DNA of 64,000 bases from Scleroderma bovista (lineage: Eukaryota > Basidiomycota > Agaricomycetes > Boletales > Sclerodermataceae), in the NCBI GenBank assembly GCA_037178675.1, contig JAYMGJ010000335.1, forward strand, positions 1 through 64,000. Direction: 5' to 3'. A program made the translations under genes and the position numbers. The first letter of the stretch is position 1. The number at the start of each line of letters is the position of its first letter. Under the pieces are notes generated by a model, which ran no database searches, was not told the DNA's origin, and was given only the letters and a program-made list of their open reading frames with translations. This document shows positions 12,001 to 20,842 of this stretch, piece after piece.

Positions 12001-13588
12001 ATCGCTGAACTGGCTCTGCTCGGCGAGGGAAATCAGAGATACTGATTTGATCATAAGTTGTTCCGGCAGATCAGCGATGTAGGCAACGAGTGGCGTGAAA
12101 CAATATCAGGTAAGACTGCTGGGATCGCTCATGAATGTACTGGTACGTGCAGCAAGCTTCAGACCAGCACAAACGATGTCCATGCAACGATGCCATATGC
12201 GTGCCTCCAAGACTGAACGAAAATTGGGATGGATGAGGAAGTCCGGCGTCAGGGTATAAGCAATGCATGCCCATGCATGCGATGTCACTTTCATGCAGAC
12301 CTCAGAATTGATGTTGGCAATAGTAAGAAATATAGAAAGGTGGTGGTCTGCACAGGGAAGGTCTAGCCTGAAGAAGGGAGAAGGAGAAGCTGTAGGATAA
12401 CCTCAGTATGCTGGCAAGCTACTGTTATATTAGATATACCTGTAGGATAACTACAAGGTATTAGTATGTATGTGGTGGTTAGTAGATGGTACTCACCCTC
12501 AGTAGTCTGGCAAGCTACTGAGGGAACTATAGTAATAGTAACTCTACTCTAGTGCGATGAAAGCTTATGTAAGTATATAAACAAACCATAACAGTCTGTT
12601 TATCTCCAACAAGAAACAACGGGTGCATCTCAAGGTCACCAGTCATTCGAGTGACCGGTGCCTTGTCGGATGCAAGTACGATGGGAACGATGGTGGTGCC
12701 TTCTGGCAGTTGATCCTGTGCACATGTAAGATCAGCCTAGTAATAAGTGGAGTGAACTTACTTGAATGCGGTGGGCTTCATCACTAGACATCCATTTGCC
12801 GTATTCTCGTTCATCTCCTTCGAAAATCTGGTACAGGTCATATTCCATATGCTGCGCGAACACTGGGCTTCCAAAGAGCTCCCATGTGACCTCTAACGCA
12901 TCGCAGTAGAAAAGATAGACAGGCTCTTTCATGATATAACCTTCGGTTTCGATCCTTGTACAATGCCAGGTCGGACCCTTAGGTATCACGTCCAAGAACG
13001 ACAGTAGATCCCCTGCAGATCTAAAACTGGTCTGCAACTTAGAAGTAACCTGTAAACATTATTTTTATAGTACAAATAGCGAAGATGAACCACTCACCCA
13101 GTGCAGCTTCAAAAATTCATTGATTTGTGTTTGATTCAAATGAGTATAGAGGAACTTAGCCAATTCCCATTCATCCCTATCAGTGAATGGGAAGTATGGG
13201 TTCTTCTCCCTCTCAGAGTGGTATTTCCCTTGCTTCATCCATTCGAATGTGTTGGAGTCACTTAGGTTGTATATATATCCTGAGGTGGGATGAAATTGGC
13301 CGATCCGTGGCTTATCTGACAATTTCTCTGGTACACGGAAGGCGGATGGGGTGGGTAGGAACCTCTGACTACAAATAGGGTCACTGTGCAAGTGCTCACA
13401 GACAACAGTTGCCAAGGGGAACATCTGCTGGCATACTGGACATCGTGTAGGATACCTGGGTGAAAATTCATGATTTTTTTTCAACCAAGAGAGAAACAGA
13501 CTTACTCTTCACTAGACAAGGATGCCCATTCACAACCATCATCATCTACAGCATTTTCAGGCAAGCTTGATGGTGGTTCCCAGTCCAT
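9081..13588 (-). pseudogene. Plavaka-type (CACTA group) DNA transposase, interrupted
   Basis: The first exon starts at an ATG at 13588 and joins through a short intron to a C2H2-like finger (CPVCQQMFPLATVVCEH...). Next come the NPYFPFTDRDEWELAKFL block, the SFRSAGDLLSFLDVIPKGPT block, LPEGTTIVPIVLASDKAPVT, SHAWACIAYTLTPDF, CFTPLVAYIADLPEQL, then HKLFNDHPFKWCKELLGADE, RHFDGVSRAKQMTGREHRD and the last exon at 9385-9081 (HPLLYVEYFTF). The order and motifs are those of Plavaka transposases of Agaricomycetes. Introns include 13097-13050, 12761-12716 and 9437-9386. Two lesions are seen. A TGA at 12108-12106 sits where the family has Arg. A 1.26-kb solo LTR is inserted at 11800-10543 in the middle of the DDE-containing core, and collapsing its target duplication restores the frame. 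A stretch at about 12610-12360 is either a long intron or another small insert. Terminal inverted repeats were not identified. Confidence 0.8.
10543..11800 (+). mobile_element. Solo LTR of the 15.6-kb LARD-like family
   Basis: Begins TGTCATATCC and ends GGTCTTGACA. It is colinear with the two LTRs at 20843-22109 and 35161-36459, but more diverged. The flanks are GCGTG (10538-10542) and GTGTG (11801-11805): a 5-bp target duplication with one C/T difference at a CpG. There is no internal region, so this is the product of LTR-LTR recombination. It sits inside the Plavaka transposase reading frame. Confidence 0.9.
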
Positions 13589-13747
13589 CGTTGATCAGAA
13601 TTTCGGAGTATGGGGTTGGAAACTCTTCAAGTCTTTCAAGCTCCGCTGTACGCCACCCAGTTCCTCCCCCCATCTATGACTCAACGCTCAATGAAGTCTG
13701 TCGGATCAACTTCACCAGGCTCGGATCCTCTCCAAGTTGGACCCATT

Positions 13748-14209
13748 ATGGCCGCTAATAAACAGTCAAACCTTCCAGCTATTATGGGCAGAGGAGGAGG
13801 TGCGTACTTAGGACCTTTAGTTATGCTCGTATTAGACCCTGTTTCAGTAGATCACGAAAGGAACAACAAACTTGGACACTCTACTAGCCCTCCATCATCA
13901 CCTAAAGTGGTTCGTCGCAACAAAACATCACCATATTTTATCCCTCAGCGGGTTGTACCCGCGGAGCTTTCCTATGTGCACAGGGCCTTAGGGGATACTT
14001 GTCACCCAGCTCATCACCGCCATGGTGATCTTGATTCCTGCGAGGTGAGACAGAACTAAATGGAAATATGACATCCTTCTTCATCTAATCAGTGCCAGGA
14101 CACCTTGAATCACATAATCGGAGATATGCCTCAAGAAGTTGTTCATCACGCTATCAATGCCCAATATGCGGACTGCAAGGTGACGCACTACCGCATCCTT
14201 GCATTATCA
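13748..14209 (+). pseudogene. Hypothetical gene, part 1 of 3 (split by two retrotransposons)
   Basis: Exon 1 (13748-14044) starts at an ATG in a favourable context (ATTATGGCC). It joins through a 48-nt intron (14045-14092, GTGAGA...AATCAG) to exon 2 at 14093, which is cut at 14209 by a Ty3 element. The frame continues without a stop into 20552-20842 and then 36465-36677 if one copy of each target duplication (TATCA, GTTCA) is kept. The four coding blocks are 297, 117, 291 and 213 nt, all multiples of three, giving about 305 aa. The protein has a Ser/Pro/Arg-rich N terminus, a helical middle (ERLERWKMFHTHSLKHLEER) and an acidic Ser-Asp tail. No domain is recognised. It is divergent from the Plavaka transposase with only 159 bp between start codons, so it could be a second transposon gene rather than a host gene. 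Confidence 0.7.
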
Positions 14210-14580
14210 TGTTACGGTCCAACTTTTTATCTTATCTAATCTGCGATTAGATAGCGTTTATCTTATCTTAGTGTACAGCCTCTATCTTATCTACCTAGTC
14301 TAGACCTGTACCTCGTGCTGTACACGCTGCCACCCTTGACATCATTACGCATAGCCTTAGCTCCACAGTGATGTCATTACATAGCCTTCTACCTGCATGT
14401 AGCCTCGTGGATAGCCTCGCGTAGCCCTCGTGTATAGTAGTATATATACCGTGCAATCCAGCACCCAGAGGCTCCCCATTCGAGCTCATCTTGGGTTATT
14501 GCTCTAGATCCTCGTGTCCTATTTCTCCTCAGAGTCTTGCGTGTAGTTGGGTCTTAGGTGTTCTGCCTAGGGTCATCTCA
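14210..14580 (+). repeat. 5' LTR of element 1
   Basis: Starts TGTTACGG, ends GTCATCTCA. Contains TATATATA at 14441-14448 and the 11-mer ATTCGAGCTCA at 14478-14488, which is the predicted start of the R region. Confidence 0.93.
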
Positions 14581-14582
14581 CC

Positions 14583-14593
14583 TGAGCTCGAAT
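14583..14593 (+). promoter_or_regulatory. Self-priming primer-binding site of element 1
   Basis: TGAGCTCGAAT, two bases after the LTR, is the exact reverse complement of 14478-14488 in the LTR. This is the Tf1-type arrangement in which the 5' end of the RNA itself primes minus-strand DNA. No tRNA-like TGG start is present. Confidence 0.8.
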
Positions 14594-15038
14594 CTATACA
14601 TCTTACTCGCTCTACTACGCGCTCTCCTAGCCTTATAAGGAAACTATACCCGGACTCCAGGGTTAAGGAGCTTCATCTTCATACCTTTCCGTTTCGTTCA
14701 CGGCCAGCCTTTAGTGCCGTTCCCATAGTGCTTCGGCATTGGGAGTTTCTAGCACCATTACCTTTACGTACTGTACACCAGCCCAGGGTCGTGCCTGGTG
14801 TCTGAAGGTCGGCGCCCGTTCAAGAGAGGTTCGCAGCCTCAAGGCGATTGAGACATACGTACTCAGTAGTTCCTGCGTCCGTGCAGAGGTAGACCTTGTG
14901 ATCTGCAGCCACTAGCCGTTTGTTCTTTGCATAGCTGTGCCACTGCCCTGACCCGGCGAGCGCGACAGGCGAACAAAGTCTTACGCTTAGTTTAGTGGAA
15001 CACCTGTGGGGATCTAGTCCCAAAGTAACCTTACTCCT

Positions 15039-15386
15039 ATGTCACCCCTTACGGTAGCCACCATACCTTACCAGTTCCCTCGCCACCTCGTCGAAGCGCA
15101 ACAGGAGCGCTTGGCGATCATTTACGGTCCCCGCCCTGACACCCTTGTCAAAGTACAAGAAAGGGAGTCAGCGATCGAAGAGGAGTTTCAATTCACCAAC
15201 GCCGTTGCCGCCTACAGTCGCCTTGTCAGTGACTTCGAAATCCAAGTTCTCCTCGCCTTCCACCGTTCCCTTCCTGTCCCGCCCTTGCCAGACCTCCCGC
15301 TCGCTCGCCGCCGCACGTTCCGGTCTTCCCGCCTCCGACCGGTTAAACAAAGACCTACCCCCTATTCCCGCCTCCACCCCTACTAG
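15039..15386 (+). CDS. ORF0 upstream of gag, element 1
   Basis: A 115-aa frame beginning MSPLTVATIPYQFPRHL with an amphipathic, protein-like first 75 residues and a Pro/Arg-rich end. It is in the same frame as gag and separated from it only by TAG (15384-15386) and two codons. It could be a short upstream ORF, or an N-terminal Gag extension lost to, or regulated by, the stop. The rest of the 14594-15038 leader has no convincing ORF. Confidence 0.5.
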   Translation: MSPLTVATIPYQFPRHLVEAQQERLAIIYGPRPDTLVKVQERESAIEEEFQFTNAVAAYSRLVSDFEIQVLLAFHRSLPVPPLPDLPLARRRTFRSSRLRPVKQRPTPYSRLHPY

Positions 15387-15392
15387 GTCATC

Positions 15393-16391
15393 ATGGCAGA
15401 CCTTGACCAACTCCTCGCACAGCTTGTCCAGGGACAAATCGCCCTGCAAGCCCATATCGCGGCCCTTACGGCTGCACAGCCTCGACCTGCACTGCCGTCG
15501 CACAAGAAGGTGGTCGCGGATCCCGGGAGTTACGATGGTTCCCCTCAGAAGTTCCACAAGTGGTGGTCCAAGATCAAGATCTGGATACAGATCTCGATGG
15601 AGGGGGCAAACGACGCCCAGGTTACCGCCGCAGTTCTCTCCCGGCTCACTGGCCCGAAAGCTGGTCGGTGGGCTCAGGTCCGTCTGGACGGCTGCATGGC
15701 GGCAGCACAGGCCCTTGCCAACGCCCCGCCCGTCCCGGCCGGAGAACCCCCGCCCCCGCCGGCCTGGCCCGCTTGGGATGACTTCGCGGAGGAGATAGAG
15801 AGGTTCTTTCTCCCCGGAAACAACGCCGAGTGGGCACGTGCCCAACTTCTCCGCCTTAGGCAGGGCCCGAGGCAGAGAATTGACGATTTCTTGGCGCAGT
15901 TCGAGGCGCTCAAGAACCAAGGGGGCTGTGTAGATGAGTACGCCCGCGACTTGCTCGAACGCGCGCTCCAGAGGAAACTCTTGGAGCAAATTTATATACA
16001 GGGAATGCGACGAGACACGTACGAACGGCTCGCAAACTCTGCTCGCGCGATGGGAAGAGCCCAGGAACTCTTCCTCATCAACCTCCAAGGGCAAGGCTCA
16101 GCCCGGTACTACCAGAGCCAATCTTATTCGTCTTCAGCCGCATCTGGGAGTGGTGTCCCGATGGATATAGGTGCCGTTGAAACAAACCAGCAAAGGGGTA
16201 AAGGGCCCCAATGCTACAATTGCCAATTATTTGGCCACATTGCACGAGAGTGCACAAAGCCGCGCCGCCCTCGTCGTGGGCAACCACAAGCACGGGCAAT
16301 GCAAGCCCAGCTGGAGGATGACCGGCTAAATGCGGTAAGAGGAATGACGTTTGCAGAAATGCAGGCGTTCTTCAGAGATTTAAAAGACTAA
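15393..16391 (+). CDS. gag: Gag polyprotein, element 1
   Basis: 332 aa. The middle has the retrotransposon Gag fold (KFHKWWSKIKIWIQ near residue 50; AWDDFAEEIERFFLPGNNAE and RQRIDDFLAQFEALKNQGG further on). A CCHC zinc knuckle CYNCQLFGHIARECTK (Cx2Cx4Hx4C) near residue 275 would bind genomic RNA. Gag forms the virus-like particle in which reverse transcription occurs. Start chosen at ATG in CATCATGGCAG. The stop TAA (16389-16391) lies 3 bases past the end of a slippery heptamer, so a fraction of ribosomes should shift to make Gag-Pol. Confidence 0.92.
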   Translation: MADLDQLLAQLVQGQIALQAHIAALTAAQPRPALPSHKKVVADPGSYDGSPQKFHKWWSKIKIWIQISMEGANDAQVTAAVLSRLTGPKAGRWAQVRLDGCMAAAQALANAPPVPAGEPPPPPAWPAWDDFAEEIERFFLPGNNAEWARAQLLRLRQGPRQRIDDFLAQFEALKNQGGCVDEYARDLLERALQRKLLEQIYIQGMRRDTYERLANSARAMGRAQELFLINLQGQGSARYYQSQSYSSSAASGSGVPMDIGAVETNQQRGKGPQCYNCQLFGHIARECTKPRRPRRGQPQARAMQAQLEDDRLNAVRGMTFAEMQAFFRDLKD

Positions 16392-16422
16392 AGAGTGAGG
16401 ATAAAACGGGCATCCTCACTCT
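16379..16422 (+). promoter_or_regulatory. -1 programmed ribosomal frameshift signal, gag-pol of element 1
   Basis: Slippery heptamer T TTA AAA (16379-16385) in the gag frame, a 6-nt spacer, then a perfect 11-bp inverted repeat, AGAGTGAGGAT (16392-16402) with ATCCTCACTCT (16412-16422), around a 9-nt loop. Shifting -1 enters the pol frame, which is open from here to 19816. Heptamer, spacer and stem fit the canonical eukaryotic -1 signal. Confidence 0.85.
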
Positions 16423-19400
16423 CGAGTCTTCATCGGACTTAGCTGTACGAATTTTGGACTATAGACTTTCTCGCGCTACTACTCCTGCAGTGCAGGAAAT
16501 ATTTAAATACCGCATTGCTTTGTTACGTACAAAAATAGCGAAAACCCACAAAAAAGTGTCCTCGGTAGTTTCTCCTGTTTCTGTTTCTCCTTCTCGCTAC
16601 TCTGTGTTGTCTGTTGATACTGTGGACTATGATTCGGACTATACTGTACCTTCTAAGGGGGTCCCTGCAAAGGGCTCGGCGCCGGAAGTAAAATCGAGCG
16701 TGCTTAATTCCCGATTGAATAAAAATATTTCTTCTCCTTCTTTGGCATCTAAGGAACCGGAAAGCCCCGCCGGCAACTTGGAAGTTTCTATGGACTTACG
16801 AAGGTCCTTCACAATGGAACGTGAAGTGACGGTGCCGGTCTGCATCCACGGGCCGCTTAATACTATTAAAGTAGACGCTCTGCTAGACAGTGGCGCTACT
16901 GGTTGTTTTGTTGACAAGAGCTGGGCTCTTGATCGACGACTTCAGTTATCTAAGCTGGTGAAACCCGTTCCTGTGCTTAACGTAGATGGCACTAGGAATC
17001 AGGAGGGTGACATCACGCATTATGTATTGTTAACAGTCGGTATTGGGAAACATGCTGAAAAGCTGTGGTGTGCCGTCACATGCCTTGGAAAAGTGCCGCT
17101 TATCCTTGGCCACACCTGGCTTCAAAAGCACAACCCCGATATAGATTGGGTAACAGGCCAAGTTAATTTAACAAGGTGTCCTCCAGAGTGCAAGTCACTT
17201 TTAGAGACACGCTTTGCTAAGTTATTACGAGAAAATGAATCTCAGGAAACTTGGGTGCAAGCTTTGAAAGCTCATGAATCAAAGGTCACTATTGATGAGT
17301 CGACCCTAGAGGAAGCTCAGAAGCAGGTTCCTAAAGAGTACTGGGAGTTCTTAGACGTATTTAGTAAAAAGTCGTCAGAGCGCATGCCGCTAAGAAAACC
17401 TTGGGATCATGGAATTGATCTAAAAGAAGACTTCCCGCCCAAAAAGGGAAGACTTATTCCGCTCTCTGTTGATGAACAAAAAGAAGTCGAATCGTTCCTT
17501 GATGATCAACTTGCTAAAGGGTACATTCGGCCTTCTATTAGTCAGCAGATGTCACCGGTCTTCTTTATCCCGAAAAAGGATGGCAAGAAGCGCATGGTAC
17601 AGGATTACCGTTATGTAAACGACTGGACGATTAAAAATAACTATCCGCTACCGCTTATCTCTCAGCTTGTTGACAAGCTTAAGGGTTGTAAACTCTTCAC
17701 GAAAATGGACCTTCGGTGGGGTTATAACAATGTGAGAATTCGCGAAGGCGATGAGTGGAAAGCTGCGTTTGTAACGCACAAAGGGGCTTTCGAGCCATTA
17801 GTTATGTATTTCGGTCTCTGTAATTCACCCGCGACATTCCAGAAGATGATGAATGAAATCTTCCACGATATGTCGGATGTCTGCGTGGTGTATATCGATG
17901 ACCTTATGATATTTACGGATACGGACGATCAGGAAAAGCATGATAGAATCGTGCTGGAAGTTTTGAAACGTTTACGTGATAACGATTTGTTTGTCAAACC
18001 TGAGAAGTGTCGCTTCAGAGTCACCGAAGTCGACTTCCTCGGTATGATCGTGTCACGTGAGGGTATCAAGATGGACCCTGAAAAAGTTAATGCTATTTTA
18101 AAGTGGCCTGAGCCAACGAACGTAAAGCAGGTTCGCGCGTTCCTAGGTCTCGGCAATTTCTATAGACGCTTCATTAAAGATTATGCGATCATGGCTAGGC
18201 CCATGACGGACCTTACGTGTAAAGATACGGTATTTAACTTTGGAGAAAAGGAACGCGCTGCGTTTGAGGCTTTGAAAGCCGCCTTTACTCGTGCTCCGGT
18301 ACTTCAGTACCCCGATCAGGACCGCGAATTCCGCCTCGAAACTGATGCGTCTGAGTTCGCCGTCGGGGGAGTGATATCCGTGAAGTGCGAAGACGGCGAA
18401 TTCAGACCCGTCGCGTACATGTCACATTCCATGACACCTCCAGAACGAAATTATCCTATTCACGATAAAGAGATGCTGGCCATCATAAAAGCAACTGAGG
18501 CCTGGCGCCATTATCTCGAGGCCACTCCTTATGCCTTTGAGATCTACACGGACCACCATAATTTAACGTACTTTACCAAGTCACAGAACTTGTCTAAGCG
18601 CCAAGCGCGCTGGCAAATGTGGATGACGCGGTTTAACTATTCGCTTATCTATAAAAAGGGAACCCAGATGCACGTTGCAGATCCGCTTAGCAGGCGATCG
18701 GACCATTACGTATCTAGTTCCGACGATAACAAGGACCAGGTCCTGTTGACTCCGGTATCTATTAAACTGGTCGATGTCACTGATCAGTCTTACGAAGAGC
18801 GACAGTCGCTCATTACGAATTTTCACGATACTCCGGTTGCTGGTCATAAAGGAGTAAAAGCTACGTATAACGCGCTCAGGAAGCATTATTCTTGGAAAGG
18901 GATGAAAGAGCAGATTCAAACCTACGTAAAGCACTGTCAAAAGTGCCAACAGTCCAAGGTGTCGAATCAAAAGACTTCTGGAAGTCTTATTCCTCTCCCT
19001 ACCCCCAGCGGCCCGTGGCTTGACGTCACTATGGACTTTACCGAGATGCCGGAATCCCTCGGTTACAATTATATATTAGTCGTGGTTGATCGGTTCTCCA
19101 AGGAGGTCGTGTTTGTACCTTGCACTAAGGAGGAAACCGCCTTGTCAACCGCGGAGTTATTTAGAGATCATGTCTGGTGTCAGCATGGACTCCCGTCCTC
19201 CGTTGTGTCAGACCGCGGATCGGTCTTTGCGAGCAACTTCCTGGGGGAGTTGTATAGACTCTTAGGCATTAAAAGGAGAATGTCCACGGCATTTCACCCT
19301 CAAACCGATGGTCAAACGGAGCGGTTGAACCGCGAAATTAATCAGTATCTCCGAACCTACGTCAATGATCGTCAAAGCGAATGGGCCAAATGGATCAAGA

Positions 19401-19816
19401 TTGCCCAGTTCGTGTGGAACAACACGGTTTCGGAAGTAACCACTGATTCACCGTTTGGAATTACCCGGAATTATTCCCCTCGTATGGGTGTTGAACCGGT
19501 CGACACAGTAGCCCCAGCGGCTAAGGACTTTGCCGCCGTATTTAATAAAGTCGTTGAGTCTTCTGAGAAGGCAAAACGAAATATGAAGCTTCAGGCGGAT
19601 AAGCATAGAAATCCCGCCCCGGACTATGTGGTAGGCCAACAGGTTTGGCTTTCTACGGACAACCTTCGTATGCTAAATCGTGCTTCTAAGAAGCTTACGG
19701 AGAAGTGGATCGGCCCCTATGAGGTCACTCGAGTAACCCCGAATGCGGTTGAGCTTAAGCTCCCGAAAACTCTTCGAATTCACCCGGTTGTGAATGTCTC
19801 TCGGGTTAAACCTTAA
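16385..19816 (+). CDS. pol: Pol polyprotein (PR-RT-RNase H-IN), element 1
   Basis: Entered by -1 frameshift; the first in-frame ATG is at 16454. Domains in order are an aspartic protease with DSGA (ALLDSGATGCFVDKSW), then reverse transcriptase with YIDDLMIF as the catalytic box. RNase H follows with the Asp/Glu/Asp set (ETDASEFAVGG, HDKEMLAII, YTDHHNL). Integrase has an HHCC finger (ending HCQKCQQSK) and the Asp-Asp-Glu core (VTMDFTEMP, VVSDRGSVFASNFLG, GQTERLNREINQYLR), and ends in a GPYEV...VHP-type C-terminal segment. The enzyme set makes and integrates the DNA copy. All catalytic residues I looked for are present and no internal stop or shift was seen, so it may be functional. The frame ends at TAA (19814-19816) just before the chromodomain. 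Confidence 0.92.
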   Translation, partial: RLKSEDKTGILTLESSSDLAVRILDYRLSRATTPAVQEIFKYRIALLRTKIAKTHKKVSSVVSPVSVSPSRYSVLSVDTVDYDSDYTVPSKGVPAKGSAPEVKSSVLNSRLNKNISSPSLASKEPESPAGNLEVSMDLRRSFTMEREVTVPVCIHGPLNTIKVDALLDSGATGCFVDKSWALDRRLQLSKLVKPVPVLNVDGTRNQEGDITHYVLLTVGIGKHAEKLWCAVTCLGKVPLILGHTWLQKHNPDIDWVTGQVNLTRCPPECKSLLETRFAKLLRENESQETWVQALKAHESKVTIDESTLEEAQKQVPKEYWEFLDVFSKKSSERMPLRKPWDHGIDLKEDFPPKKGRLIPLSVDEQKEVESFLDDQLAKGYIRPSISQQMSPVFFIPKKDGKKRMVQDYRYVNDWTIKNNYPLPLISQLVDKLKGCKLFTKMDLRWGYNNVRIREGDEWKAAFVTHKGAFEPLVMYFGLCNSPATFQKMMNEIFHDMSDVCVVYIDDLMIFTDTDDQEKHDRIVLEVLKRLRDNDLFVKPEKCRFRVTEVDFLGMIVSREGIKMDPEKVNAILKWPEPTNVKQVRAFLGLGNFYRRFIKDYAIMARPMTDLTCKDTVFNFGEKERAAFEALKAAFTRAPVLQYPDQDREFRLETDASEFAVGGVISVKCEDGEFRPVAYMSHSMTPPERNYPIHDKEMLAIIKATEAWRHYLEATPYAFEIYTDHHNLTYFTKSQNLSKRQARWQMWMTRFNYSLIYKKGTQMHVADPLSRRSDHYVSSSDDNKDQVLLTPVSIKLVDVTDQSYEERQSLITNFHDTPVAGHKGVKATYNALRKHYSWKGMKEQIQTYVKHCQKCQQSKVSNQKTSGSLIPLPTPSGPWLDVTMDFTEMPESLGYNYILVVVDRFSKEVVFVPCTKEETALSTAELFRDHVWCQHGLPSSVVSDRGSVFASNFLGELYRLLGIKRRMSTAFHPQTDGQTERLNREINQYLRTYVNDRQSEWAKWIKIAQFVWNNTVSEVTTDSPFGITRNYSPRMGVEPVDTVAPAAKDFAAVFNKVVESSEKAKRNMKLQADKHRNPAPDYVVGQQVWLSTDNLRMLNRASKKLTEKWIGPYEVTRVTPNAVELKLPKTLRIHPVVNVSRVKP

Positions 19817-20164
19817 TTAGGTCCCCTTCCCGGACAGCCCGTGTCCCGGCCCGGTCCGGTACATGTTTCTGAAGAACGCGATGAGGAATATGAAGTGGAC
19901 TATATTGTAGCCTCTCGTATTTATAAAAGGCAACTCCAGTATTTAATACACTGGAAAGGATACGAAGAACACGAAAGAACATGGGAACCCTCGTTGAATC
20001 TAAAGAATTCTCCTCTGGCAGTCGAGCGCTTTTACCGAGAAAACCCCTCTGCTCCTCGGAAACTCCGTATGACCCAAGCAGACTTTGATTCGTTATTTAG
20101 TTGTGTTCCCGAAAACCTCACAGTTTGCGACGCTCAGTTCTGCAGTCTGGAATCCTGCACCTGA
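19817..20164 (+). CDS. Chromodomain frame downstream of Pol stop, element 1
   Basis: The pol frame continues after a single TAA into about 115 codons. These contain EYEVDYIVASRIYKRQLQYL, then IHWKGYEEHERTWEP, a complete chromodomain with its aromatic cage residues (Y, W and W positions visible). In chromoviruses this domain is fused to integrase and directs insertion to marked chromatin. Here the stop lies where related proteins usually have an aromatic residue (VKP-stop-LGPL). Either the domain is lost, or it is made by readthrough. No independent ATG start lies at the beginning of the frame. Confidence 0.75.
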   Translation, partial: LGPLPGQPVSRPGPVHVSEERDEEYEVDYIVASRIYKRQLQYLIHWKGYEEHERTWEPSLNLKNSPLAVERFYRENPSAPRKLRMTQADFDSLFSCVPENLTVCDAQFCSLESCT

Positions 20165-20172
20165 GGGGGGAG
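20163..20172 (+). promoter_or_regulatory. Polypurine tract of element 1
   Basis: GAGGGGGGAG directly before the 3' LTR, the expected plus-strand primer position. Confidence 0.8.
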
Positions 20173-20175
20173 TAG

Positions 20176-20546
20176 TGTTACGGTCCAACTTTTTATCTTA
20201 TCTAATCTGCGATTAGATAGCGTTTATCTTATCTTAGTGTACAGCCTCTATCTTATCTACCTAGTCTAGACCTGTACCTCGTGCTGTACACGCTGCCACC
20301 CTTGACATCATTACGCATAGCCTTAGCTCCACAGTGATGTCATTACATAGCCTTCTACCTGCATGTAGCCTCGTGGATAGCCTCGCGTAGCCCTCGTGTA
20401 TAGTAGTATATATACCGTGCAATCCAGCACCCAGAGGCTCCCCATTCGAGCTCATCTTGGGTTATTGCTCTAGATCCTCGTGTCCTATTTCTCCTCAGAG
20501 TCTTGCGTGTAGTTGGGTCTTAGGTGTTCTGCCTAGGGTCATCTCA
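20176..20546 (+). repeat. 3' LTR of element 1
   Basis: 371 bp; no difference from the 5' LTR was found by eye. Followed by the TATCA target duplication. Confidence 0.93.
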
Positions 20547-20842
20547 TATCATGGGAGCTTGAAAGGCTCGAGAGATGGAAAATGTTCCACACTCATTCTT
20601 TGAAACACCTCGAAGAACGGAACAAGGACTCTCTTGAGACTTTGGACTTTTGGAGGAGCTGGTGTAGGGCTGAAGGTGTTGATGTTCAGCCGCAGGAGGA
20701 AGCGACTACACAGAATTTGTTGGAACATGAGTTTTTCACGCTGGAGCACCTGCAGAGGCACTTCAGGAGCAGTGAGAAGACGGCTGCTTCTCATGGCGTC
20801 ATTGAGCCGGAGGGTATCATTCGGGCTTCTACTAAGGGTTCA
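20547..20842 (+). pseudogene. Hypothetical gene, part 2 of 3
   Basis: 97 codons between the two retrotransposons, in frame with the exon ending at 14209. It encodes a charged helical segment (RLERWKMFHTHSLKHLEER, then LDFWRSWCRAEGVDVQPQEE). TATCA (20547-20551) is the duplicated target of element 1 and GTTCA (20838-20842) that of the 15.6-kb element. Confidence 0.75.

Larger units (their letters stand above)
14210..20546 (+). mobile_element. Young Ty3/chromovirus-like LTR retrotransposon (element 1)
   Basis: Two 371-bp LTRs, in which I found no difference by eye, flank ORF0, gag, pol and a chromodomain frame. Target duplication TATCA lies at 14205-14209 and 20547-20551. A self-priming-type primer site follows the 5' LTR and a GAGGGGGGAG polypurine tract precedes the 3' LTR. 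Total length is 6337 bp. The domain order PR-RT-RNase H-IN, then chromodomain, is that of chromoviruses (Tf1/sushi side of Ty3-Gypsy). Identical LTRs indicate recent insertion. The only coding oddity is a TAA between integrase and chromodomain. It inserted into exon 2 of the small gene that starts at 13748. Confidence 0.93.

Noticed and set aside
14478..14593. tRNA T-arm-like TTCGAGCTC / TTCGAAC motifs in LTRs
   Set aside because: No clover-leaf or A box could be drawn; the motifs are explained as R-start and primer-site complementarity.
15168..16094. 308-aa minus-strand ORF over gag of element 1
   Set aside because: Antisense shadow of a clearly coding, GC-rich gag frame; no start context, intron or domain.
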